From NCBI RefSeq assembly GCF_011075055.1, contig NC_058155.1, forward strand, positions 8,775,537 to 8,839,536: a stretch of 64,000 bases of DNA, read 5' to 3'. Made by a program: the position numbers and the translations under genes. Within the stretch, counting starts at the first letter, position 1. The number at the start of each line of letters is the position of its first letter. The stretch is from Mangifera indica (taxonomy: Eukaryota; Streptophyta; Magnoliopsida; Sapindales; Anacardiaceae). Shown one piece after another: positions 49,786 through 60,719 of this stretch. Below the pieces are notes generated by a model, which worked only from the letters and a program-made list of their open reading frames with translations, searched no databases and was not told where the DNA came from.

Positions 49786-50884
49786 AAAAAATAGGGGGAT
49801 ATTAAAAAAATAAGAAAAGAAACATAATAAATAGAATGAAGTAGAAGAAGAGAGGGAATATCTTAGAAGCTCAGGTTTCTAAGGTTGAAAAAGATTGTTG
49901 GGGCAATGATGGGTGTTTCCTATAGAGGGGAAAGGATTATTAGTAATATGCCATTTTCATTGTTCAATGGGCAGAAAGGAAAAAACAAAACTGTTTATAG
50001 TTTAATCATCCTTACTTAATCTTATTTAATTTTCTAATTAATCATTTTTTAACTTTTTATCAAGGGGGAAATATTTGATGACCATGCATGAGGTTGCTTC
50101 TTTTTTTTTTTAAATTAAAATCTATACTCTTTTTTTAAAGTGTTTATTGTATAGTGAGACAAATAGAGCAAATGGGTTTGTTAAAGAGTAATAATAGAGT
50201 TGGGTATTTGATTATGAAGAAAAAAAAAATAGAAGTTTGACTGGGATTCTGATTCTTAAAAACTTGCAATTCTTGTATCGAGTGGCTTCTCTCTTCTTGC
50301 TTCTTCCCCTTTTTTCTTCCTCGAGCAACTGACTTTGCTTCCTCTTTGAATTTATATTATTATTGAAGAATGTGGTATACTTGTTTTGATTTTTTCAAGA
50401 AGGGCAATAGGAATAATGAGGTTCCTTGTATTATGTATTCATGTCCTTCTTCTATGCAAAACCAGTCTTTTGAGGCAATACAGAAATACAGTGCTATGGT
50501 TTAAGGACCCATTAAACGGCGGTGGATTAATGTATTATTGATGATAAAATTGAACAATTGGGTTTCTAATGATTGATCAAGGGCAAAGGCATGGGTTGGT
50601 GTCTTTATTGAGAATTAATTTTGATTAAAATTTGTGGATGGGGAAGGGGGACCATGAAATCTTGTTTATTGGGTTTAATTGATAAAATTTGTTAAGAGTT
50701 GCTCGTGGGTTTTTGGAGAATGGGACATCTTATCTTAGAGTATTTTGGTCTTTTAAGATTTCATTGTAAAGTGAACAAGAAAGAAGACCTAAGCTAAGCT
50801 CCCACCCATCTTCAATCTCGTTTATAAATACTATAATATATGATAGTCCCATCTATTTCTTTTTTAATTTTTATTTTTAATTAA

Positions 50885-51052
50885 ATTATGCATATATATA
50901 TTTTTATACATATATATATATATATAGATAATTTGTTATCATATAATTAAAAATTTTTAAATTAAAAATAAATTAACACTCAATCATATAATAACATATC
51001 AACTATGTATTTAAATTGTATATAAAAAACGAATATACATAATATTACACTT
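50885..51052. repeat. AT-rich palindromic repeat (MITE-like), copy 8
   Basis: Core GTTATCATATAATTAAAAAT followed by TTAAATTAAAAATAAATTAA and AATCATATAATAACATATCA, with A/T arms. A related copy lies at about 56070-56185 (AATTATTATTTTATTTTTAA core). Confidence 0.5.
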
Positions 51053-51739
51053 TTTATTTTATTTCAAATAATAAAAAAACAATTGAAGCCCAAATATTTC
51101 ACTTGTTTTGTAAAATCCCAATTGAAGTAAAACTTGTCAAATATTCATTTCTTGGTGTAAAAATTCCCTAAGAAAGGGGTCCATAATAAAATAGATGGCT
51201 AGATTTAAGAGGTTACATCCCTATCATAATCCCATCATGAAATTAATTTTACCCTTAAAAGGAGAATGTTTCATTTTCTTCTTAATGGTCTTAGATGGAT
51301 ACAACTAGAAGGTCCATAGCCTCTAAGAAATGAAAATGATACAATAAAAAAGAACATTTTTTTTCATTTATAAATTTCTCCCAAAATCTAAAATAAAATA
51401 AGAAATTTGATCAAGTCATGGTTGATACTTGGCATTGGCAAGTTGGCTATGAAATTTGTTCCAAATTTAATTAGGGATTTAAAGGGACCACTAACACTTG
51501 TTTTCAATCTATTAAGGAATTCCTAAAAAGCCTACTTTGTTTTTAAGACCAACTGATTTGCCAAATCTCCCATGAATTTATTCAATGTCACTATAAAATA
51601 ATTGAAGTTGGTCCACTCTCATTAATTTTTTCAATTACAAATGAACCAAAATGTAAGCAAGAACCCATATCTAGAAATAAGAATCAAATCTTTTTTGAAG
51701 TAGTATTCTTTTTCTCTGAGATTTTGTAAATGGGTATAA

Positions 51740-52090
51740 CGATAACTATGGTAGATTCGAATTGAACTAAATTAAACTTGTCTAAACTTAAGTTCAACTT
51801 GTTTTAATAGCGCTAAACTCAAGCTCGTCAAACACGTTTCAAAGGTATTTGAGTTTGACTCGTTTGAGAGGAGTTAAACTTAAATTCGAGCTTTAAATTT
51901 GGTTTGATAAGAAAACAACATTATTTTGATATATATTGATCAAAATGATATTGTTTTAGTTTATTCGTACTAAATTTTTTTAGGTTGAGAGTTTTATTCA
52001 TCGAACACTTCTAAAATTCAAACTCAAACTCATTTTAGACACATTAGAGTCAAAATCGAACTCAAATAAGTTTGGTTGAAATCCAACCCC
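51740..52090. repeat. small element-like segment with inverted ends
   Basis: It has mirrored AACTCAAGCTCGTCAAAC / TTCAAACTCAAACTCATTTT-type arms. At its centre is the inverted repeat AACAACATTATTTTGAT ... ATCAAAATGATATTGTTTT (51914-51957). No coding frame. This is compatible with a non-autonomous hAT-like element; exact ends are not determinable. Confidence 0.4.
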
Positions 52091-55000
52091 AATGATAATA
52101 CTTTAAACAATGAGAAAATTGTAACGGCATGGAGCCTTCTTTGGTTGAATGAGATACAGAAACAAAGAGTACTTAAAATGAACAATTAGTTGGAGAGGGC
52201 ATCATTGTTTTTCTGCAAATGCAATTTGAATTTGTTCTGCTTCTTCTTCTTAAAAGGGGAAACAGAAAAAAGAAGCAACGAACGTCAGGTAAAAGTGTCA
52301 AATACCTGCAAATTTTAGGACAACTGGCAGCTGGGAAGCCAAACAACTGGATCATAATCATATATGCTCAGCCTTATAGAGTTCAAATTTTCTTTTCTTC
52401 TGGCCATCTAATTACGCCAATATTTGCTCTAAGTCACTGATTTGGAGAACAATAAACACAAAATTAGAGTGTTGGGTATCCGAGTAATGATTTAAACTTG
52501 AATTGTGAGTGAATGAGATGGTTTAATTGAAAAAAAAACTCACTCATAATGTGTTAACTTTCTTGTAAGAAGCACCCAAAAAAAATTTGAGTAGTTTTTT
52601 TCTCTTTTATCAGTTAACTATCATTTGGAGGCGTTTAACAATAATTGTGTTGTTAATCACTAGATTTGAGATTTTACCATCAATCTTGGGATTTTAGTTT
52701 GACCTTAAAGGAACGATTGAACTTAAGTAAGGTTTCTTCTCTTACGAATCATGATCAAGAGCCTTGAAATTCAATGGGTTTATTCAAGCCAGTGCTTGAG
52801 AAATGGCAGGAGTAGGCTGTAGTTTATGATATGATGCCAAAGACTGAACCATTTTCAAATATTTGAACAAAACTTCATTACCACATTACAAATTGATAAG
52901 GAAAGGCGGTCAACCAATAAGCACAGTTTCTTTATATAAAGAAACAAGGGAGGGCAACTTTAAATGATGATCTGAAAAGAAACGAGTATCATATTTAAGG
53001 CCATATATACCTTATTCTTTGGGTCTACTGATAACCCATTTCTTATTTTTTGACTAGCACTGATTGATGATGGATGGAAGAAGAACAAGGGTCCTTTCTT
53101 TTTTGCCTCAACAAGGCAAAACCCACTTCAGGATTCCTTCCCACTATAGGTCCCTTTAAATCCTTTTCTAATTTCTCCGCCCCTAAAAGAGGGAGCCTTC
53201 TAATTCAACCCAACCCTTTCAACTAAACATTTATAGTAATGTATGTAACTACTAGTACTAAGTGGCTTTGAAATTTTGTATTGCGTCACTTTTTCATGAT
53301 TATGATTTTGATTTTATAAAGTTTTTTCTTCAAACCCAATTGGGCTAAGTCCTTACTTCACTCACCATGTGCCCAAGTGGGACATGCCACATGTTGTAAA
53401 TTTAATGGTGGCCTTAAGGGGTTTGAAGATGATGGGATCTTGGCTAGGCAAAATAAATGTTGACAGCTGACATGTTTGTGGATTGCGACCTAGAGTGCTA
53501 TGCCGTAACAACTTTACATTGGTTCTCTTTGAAGAACCACTTTCGTCTTCAAACAAATTTCCATGTAAAACGTTTGTCCTTTGAGAACAGAAGACAAATC
53601 CCATCAAAATTTTCAATTAAATTAGAGACCTAAACAACTTCTTCTAAGTGGTCCAACAACCCCCCATCATGGAACAACTTTTCAACGTGTAAAGTGTTAA
53701 TTTAACTTAAGAGGAAACTCGTGTTAAGTTGTCCTCTTCTACTTTAATGTTTAAACAAAGGAAAAAAATGCCTTTTACTTTAGATTTGGTTATCCTTTGA
53801 AAAAATAAAAATCTGAATTGGAATCAAAACCGAAATCGTTTAAAAAATTCAAGACCTAAAATTTGTATGGACAAGTTTTCATTCAAATCTTATCTGATTA
53901 TGTTTAATTTCAATTTCGAGATTTTACTAATTAGATATCCATTTTTAAAACGAACACAAACTCAAATCAAATTTGGTTTAGGAAATGATCAATGAACATC
54001 AACATCAACTCTCTGTTTAATCATTTCTAAATTCAAACTTCCATGATTTTTTTTTTTACCCCGTCAAATATGAACCAGAAACTTTGAGCCTCTTCAAAAA
54101 TTATTAAATGCTTCCAACATTGAAGATTCTGTTCTGGCCAGAAAATACTGTATCTGTACATCTCTCAACTTTGGATGATTTTTCAAGACCAACTTTAAAT
54201 TTTCCTCAATCAAATGGAGGTAAGGGTGGTGAATTTGTAATGTTGTGATCAGCTCCATGCATTTTCCTAGGCAAAAAAAAAAAAGGGTATTTGGCTGGGT
54301 ACCCAATTAAATACCTTTGGTATGGTTCTGGATTTTATAGTTGGGTTAGTTTTGGTTTTTTACCATGATTGAATCGAAATCGACCGGTTCCACATTTTCA
54401 AATTTGAAACTGATTTAAATATTGATTCTAAATAGTAAATGAAATATTAAATACTCAACAATTTCGATTCCTCCCAATTTCTTTGCTCAACCCTTGAGTT
54501 CAATTGACGTAACTTTATATATGATTAAATGGTATTTTGATTCAAACTCATAACTTTATATACGAAGACAAGTAACAAAGTTTTAAAATTGATAAGATTT
54601 TTAATATTGAACAAAAAAAATTTATAAATTATAAAATGCAAAAATATTTTTTAAATTTGATATAAAATTAGGATTGTGGCAAAGACAAATTAATCATCAA
54701 GACAAATAAAAAATTATATTCACAATACTATATGAACGGAATATAACCTCGTTTCAGATAAAAATGTACCATAAGAATTTCAAAGAATGCTAAATGAAAC
54801 TTTTACTCAACAAATTTAATAATATACATAAATGATATTTTAATATATTTATCCGACATAGATCAACATTTCAACCACTTTAGAATATTCATTAATAATA
54901 TTATTAAACATAATAGATTGGTTGTCTCAAAATCTAAAATTTGTCTTTTCCAGGCAAAAAAAGGTTTTAAGAACTTTCCTATGATGTAACCACGATACCT

Positions 55001-57628
55001 ATCAAAATATTTTGAAAATAAATTTTTATATAAAAAAAGAAAAAACCCAATTATAGATATTTTTAGAAAGTCTTAATTATGTCATAAATTTATCTTAAAT
55101 TAAACCAATTATGTAAAGTATCCTATGATAGGTTAAAGAAAATTCCAAAGTATTGGACAAAAACCCTTAATACTCTTTGGTATTCCTTTTGAAGGTTTTG
55201 GAAAACAAACATAAGTGTTCAAGTTTTCAATATTTGCAATTCAAATTTCAATATTCAAACAATATTTTCAATGTTATTCATTTGTTTTTCTCCATACTCA
55301 CATCTATCATGCTAACATGATATTAGGTAATTATGAACAATATTATTTACACCCAATTTTAAATATTTAATTGAATATTTAAAATTAGAAAAACTCAAAA
55401 TTGGGTATATATAATTTAAAAAAAAGAACACCTTTATGACTTCAAAAAGAATAGCTATTATTGACCGTAAAAGTTAACAAAACTTGTAAAGTATTAAAAC
55501 TTTCAAAATAAAATCTGGGTTCAAGCTTTTACTTCGCTTATGAAACTTTGAATTATTTAATGTAGTGATTGTAGATCCAATCATTATATCTTGAATTTAT
55601 CTATCCAACAAATAATAAATACGAACGAAGTCTCTAATTATCAAAAAAAAAAAAAAAAATTGACATTGGGCTACTAGCTATAAATTCTTTGCAGGCCAAT
55701 CCATCATCTCTAGCCCATTTGAAATATTTGTAACATTTACGATCAAGTATTTTTGCTGAATGACAAGATGTGAAGATCCTACATGATTAAATAAAATTAG
55801 TATACTTTATGTACTTGAGGATGATTTGTACAATTGTACATATTAGTTTTGTAGAGATGGGATGGGATGGGATGTGCCAATTTCATATTATTGATTGGTA
55901 CGGATAATTATGATGAATTGCGATCAAAAGAAGTAGAGAATTATATTGTGTTGGATTAGGCCCAACATAAAAGCTTCAAAGAAAAGAAAAGCGATTGAAA
56001 AGCCTGACTAGGATTCGACAGCTAATGAGTCTGATTCAAAGCTCATGCAAAAAAGTTCAGGGTATTTTTATATAATTATAAATTACAAAATATATAAATA
56101 AAAATATTTATATGTATTATTATACAATTAATTATTATTTTATTTTTAATTTAAAATAACTTAATTACGTAATAATTTATCGGGGTAATACTTTTTTTCC
56201 CTAAGAAATACTAACGAAGTTAAACCTCTTTGAGTTAACTTAGAGAAGACTGACGTTAATGTTGAAGTTGGACCGTTTAGCATAGATGTAGAGGGTAACA
56301 CTAAGGTAGAGGTTAAGTCTCTAAATGTCATAGGTGTACTTGGTTTAGACACAACAAGAAATGTTGAAGATTGTGTAAATTGCAAGTTAAAGGCACCAAA
56401 TTGTGATTGTTTGTTTCAAGCGTGGTGATAAATGAAGGATGTTTCTATAGATGAAACGGAATGTGAAGAGACAGTGTCCATTAATTTGAGTGTTGATGAT
56501 ATCAAATGTCCTTCCCAGCTAGCTATGGTGTAATTTGATCAATATATAAAAGGACAATATTATATGCACAAAATTTGTACATTGAAATATTATATAAATT
56601 GAGACGACAGTTATTTAATGGTGATAATGTGACAATATTGATATATGATAAATGAAAAAAATATCATCGTATCACTGTTACATCAGTCTGTATAATTTTT
56701 TTGTGCAAATAATATTACGATATATAAATCTATAAACATTGAACGCCATAGTAGTGTCAAGAAGATGATTAATGAACCATCCAACACAACACTTTCACAA
56801 AATAACTTTTTACCTTGCCTGTATTCCAAGGCAAAAATTTTAGTCTGATTTCTAATAATGAAACTACCACTCCTGCTTGCTCTTCTCATTTTCTCTTACC
56901 TTCTTGGAGAATGGTAACTTCTACCCCCCAAAAAAAAAAACTCATATAATTAGTCATTAAAAGTTTTTCTTTTTTAGTAAAAAATATAAGTTGGTGTAAA
57001 CAATAATGTCGGCAAAAAAAAATGTATATATATATACATCAACTAAAAATGATAAAATAAGATATCTAATTGGTGTAAAACCTTAGTCAAATTAGGTTAT
57101 TGGTGTAAAGTTTGTCGATTGATATTAAAAATTATATCAACTAGAAAATTTATGTCAACAACAATAAAATTAGCGTAATCTTCGTATTTTTGCATCAAAA
57201 CACAACCAAAATACTTTAAAATACAACTTATTCCACAAATCTTGAACACATGATCTTCAACGAATAAACGTAAAAATTGAAAATGCAACCCAAATGTAAA
57301 CATTTTCCATAAACGACACAACCTTACATTTTACAAATTAAAAACAATATTTACACATTACTTTGCATAATCTACTTATGAAAACGTAAGAAACAAAGAA
57401 GAAAAATAAACAAACCTTCTTGTCCATTTTATTGCTGTTGATTCTCTTCAATAACATGACATAGATGATTTTGACTAGAATTTATTTCCAAGACACAATG
57501 CTGCTAAAAGAAAAACCTCAAAATGGAGATGATTTTTACACTTTTGTAACGGATTAATATTGTTTTTTATTATTATTAATTTTTTAAAACCCCAAAAAGG
57601 ATTCACAACCCCGTTTAGTAAGAAAAAT

Positions 57629-57705
57629 CACGCCCCGTAGGGCTCGAACCCACAATCGCCTTATTCATTAGAAGTTGAACGCCTTATCCATTAGGCCTTG
57701 GGTGC
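57629..57705 (-). pseudogene. degenerate tRNA-Arg(TCT)
   Basis: The minus strand reads GCACCCAAGGCCTAATGGAT (A-box region) and later GTGGGTTCGAGCCCTAC (T-arm, five pairs). The anticodon loop is CTTCTAA with anticodon TCT, and a T-run (ATTTTTC) follows the 3' end like a Pol III terminator. However, the anticodon stem pairs only partly, the interval between anticodon and T-arm is several bases too long, and the acceptor stem has two mismatches. A functional tRNA is therefore doubtful. Confidence 0.6.
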
Positions 57706-57719
57706 TTCCCGTCACGTTT

Positions 57720-58930
57720 CAACAGTTGAAAAAATAAATGGTTTTATTAATTAAAGAATTAAGAATATTCACTTCCAACGAGTACCGAAAGTATCAAGGC
57801 TTCTTCTTTCACTCGTAAATATTTTGGTATTGCCGTAGAATTTAATCCAGTTCCGTAGAAAATTTTGTTCTGAATTTTAAAAGGGAAAAATTGAGCCACA
57901 AGCTTGCCCAATGAATGAAATTATATCAAATTTAGAGGTGCAATGCAATAAATAACAGGGACAACTGTTGTACGAATATTTCTAAACGCTTAAGTAGAAG
58001 AACAAACATTTGCTTCGAAGTTCGGAACCCCTGTAAGGCCTGCTTATAACACCATATTAACTTGACAGTGGAGATTCAGAGAAACAAAATGAGTTCGAGG
58101 GCACACAACACAAAAGACCCAGCATCAAACTCAAACTTGCCTCACAGTGTTCTTGAGAGGCTTTCCATTATACTGTTTCCAAAGTGGCCAAATCATTATG
58201 CTACAAACAGTCTATCATACATTAATTCAATAAATTATTGCTATCTCCCGGCCAGTCCCCACCGTAAGACTCCATCTTTTACTAGTAAAAGTTATAAAGG
58301 GGAAATCATCGTGAAAAGTGAGAACATCCTAAAGGAATTTTCATTAGTAGACGACATACATAGGACAGCAGCTTCATAAAGCTTTTTACTTCAACTATTT
58401 CAAAATGATATGGTCCAATGGTAAAGTGAAAAAAAGGAACAAAATCCTAAGAACTTTAAACCCAATGACCATCTGCAAAGTATTACATATTCAGGTAACT
58501 ATTGATTTCCCTGATTCATTACAAATTATTACATGTTCCCATCAGCATGGCACAGTGCAAAAGTTCTTCATCCTTGTGAAATGTTGGCATAAGGGAAAAC
58601 CGTGATGTTGGCAGTACCTATACATGTTAAAAGTCAATTATGAGTTGCTCGCCATAATCTGTGATTTTCATTGTCTAATATTAGCATGCCTACAGTCTCA
58701 TGGCATTAAGAGCTTTTTATTTACATAAGGTGGTCTACTCCTGACGATATTCTAATATATTATTACGTAATATATGAAAAGCTCTAGTTCGTGCAGAGAG
58801 TATCAATTAAAAATCCTCTTTGATACAAAGTATCAAATGCAGCTATCTACAAATACTTATAAAGAAGTTTCTATGAATAGAACATTCATGACACATATAA
58901 GGCAGGGACCTGGTTGACAATGTGATGCAG
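57720..58930. other. intergenic DNA
   Basis: No gene is recognised. Frames at 58062-58379 and 58405-58605 lack any familiar motif, codon pattern or splice context, and I do not regard them as genes. Confidence 0.45.
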
Positions 58931-58942
58931 TAATTTATTTTA

Positions 58943-59905
58943 GGCCAAAGGACTTGTTCCCACCCTAAGGTATAATGAAATCTCAAAGTATTATTTTTAA
59001 ATTTTTAAAAATTCAAACACCTACCCATAAACAAATTTTTGTTAAAATTTTCAGTTAGGGTTAAGAGTAAAATTGTCATTTTAATAATAATATTAAAAAT
59101 ATATATACTTCATTATTATTTCCCTCTAGATTTTAAAAACTAACCATTTCATCCCTATCCAAAGTTTCCTAACTTTAAAAAATCATATTCCCCCCCCCTC
59201 CAAATCTAGGATTTCCATATTTTTTCAATTTTAACCGACTTTTAAAAATTGCAGTTTCCCCCCTTTTGAACTTTAGTTTCTAACGTCCTCTTCGTCCATT
59301 TCCGACATCCTCTTTCACCCAAGCCAAACCGACGTCATCCTTGTCTTGCTTGAGCTATCCACCAACGATGGGAAAATACCGTGCAACGAAGAGACATTGT
59401 TGCATCGAAGTTGTCTGTGCAACAAAGAGATTTTCGTCTCTTCATTACATAGTATCTTCTCATCGTCAATATCGTTGGTGGATAGAGCATTAAAGCAAAG
59501 TTGATGTTGGCTTAACTTGACTCAAACGAAAGAGGACACCAAAGATAGATGGAGAGCACATCGAAAACTAAAGTTCAAGAAGAGGGTGAAATTGTAGTTT
59601 TAAAAGTTACGAGGGGCAACTAAATTTGAAAACATATAAAAACCCTACGTTTGGGGGGAAATGTGATTTTTTTAAAATTGGTAAAGTTTGGACAGGAGTG
59701 AAATGATTAGTTTTTAAAACCTAGGAGAGAAATATAATAAATTATATATATTTTTAATATTATTATTAAAATATCAATTTTACCCTTAACTCTAATTAAA
59801 ATTTTAATAAAAATTTACTCATGAGTAGACATTTAGGTTTTCGAAAGTTAAAGAGAGTCATTTTGGGGTTTCACTATACCTTGGGTGGGAACAAGTCTTT
59901 TGGCC
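58943..59905. mobile_element. 963-bp hairpin element with 9-bp target duplication (Mutator-like)
   Basis: The left end GGCCAAAGGACTTGTTCCCA and the right end (complement GGCCAAAAGACTTGTTCCCA) differ at one base. Perfect direct repeats TTTATTTTA flank it at 58934-58942 and 59906-59914. The inverted repeat runs nearly the full length: TTTAATAATAATATTAAAAA, ACTTTAGTTT and CTATCCACCAACGAT (59358-59372) all recur in complement on the other side. Arms are thus about 430-450 bp with a short central loop near 59375-59465. It has no transposase. It is the largest intact member of the family here. Confidence 0.85.
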
Positions 59906-59989
59906 TTTATTTTATCATGAAGACATTTTTTACACTCACAGAGCCACAGTCCAATATTTTATACACACTCCAATATATTATACACTCTT

Positions 59990-60250
59990 AAGTTGATAAT
60001 ATTTGAGGTGGATCCAAACCAAACCCAAGACCAACTCAAGTTCAACTTGGATCCATAATATCCAATTCAAACTCTAACTCATTTGAGTTAGAGTTTCAGT
60101 ATTGTCAGAATGTTTCAAATAATTATCGACAGGGTGCATAATATCATCAACAAAGTGAATAATATCATTGAAAAAACAAATGAGTTAAATTTGAACTAAA
60201 CTGAACTAAAGCCCCAGCTCACATTCAACTTGTTAGAGCAGAACAATGGC
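59990..60250. repeat. small element-like segment with mirrored ends
   Basis: Contains CCAACTCAAGTTCAACTTGG, AACTCTAACTCATTTGAGTT and, near the right side, ACATTCAACTTGTTAGAG. It resembles in composition and end motifs the segment at 51740-52090. Boundaries are uncertain. Confidence 0.3.
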
Positions 60251-60719
60251 CGGATAAGCTTAAATTATCCCCTAGATTATAGTAATAAATTTTTTTCCTA
60301 TAATTGCTCAATAATTCATACTTATTCTTAAAATGGCTTTTTGTGAGAAGACTTACTTTTCTTGGGTCAAACTAATAATACAGGGCAGCTCATGCATGGG
60401 CTTTTTTCCTTTTCCCTTCCAAATCTAGTTAGTTTACCTTCAATGTGTCCACTTTGAATATCATTTAATTTGACAGGGTTAATTCAAAACAGTACCTAAT
60501 TAGCCATCATGTCATTGCAACTCTACCTTTTAGAAGAAATGCAGTCAACATATTTGCACCAATTGCAATATTCCTCCAAGTACCGCTGCAAGGGATCCAT
60601 GAGCCCTGCATGCAAACAAAAGCTCTTCTTACAATGTCACGCTGAGAAAAATACAGCACAGAAGCATGAAACCAAGTAGACATTATAAGACCTTCAGGAG
60701 GGATCAATGCACCAATTAG

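Larger units (their letters stand above)
49790..57620. other. long gene-poor interval
   Basis: About 7.8 kb without a convincing gene. Seen here: a palindromic AT repeat near 50885-51050, an element-like segment with GAGTTTGAGTTT-type ends and a central inverted repeat at 51740-52090, a lone exon-like frame on the minus strand at 54094-54306, a poly-A tract near 55645, GATGGGATGGGATGGGATG at 55857-55875, and another palindromic repeat near 56070-56185. Scattered frames of 60-85 codons have no supporting neighbours. Confidence 0.5.

Noticed and set aside
52173..52440. Frames of 62 and 73 codons on opposite strands
   Set aside because: They overlap each other and have no family resemblance or gene context.
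56161..56520. Short coding-like stretches on both strands near 56.2-56.5 kb
   Set aside because: Plus-strand reading stops repeatedly, and the minus-strand reading is Ser/Thr-rich low complexity; at most a relic of a mobile element.
58062..58605. Frames of 105 and 66 codons in the interval before the 963-bp element
   Set aside because: No recognisable motif, no splice partners, A/T-driven composition.
60507..60707. 66-codon minus-strand frame below the rhomboid blocks
   Set aside because: Considered as a missing C-terminal rhomboid exon, but no GxxxH-type histidine motif or matching span is visible.
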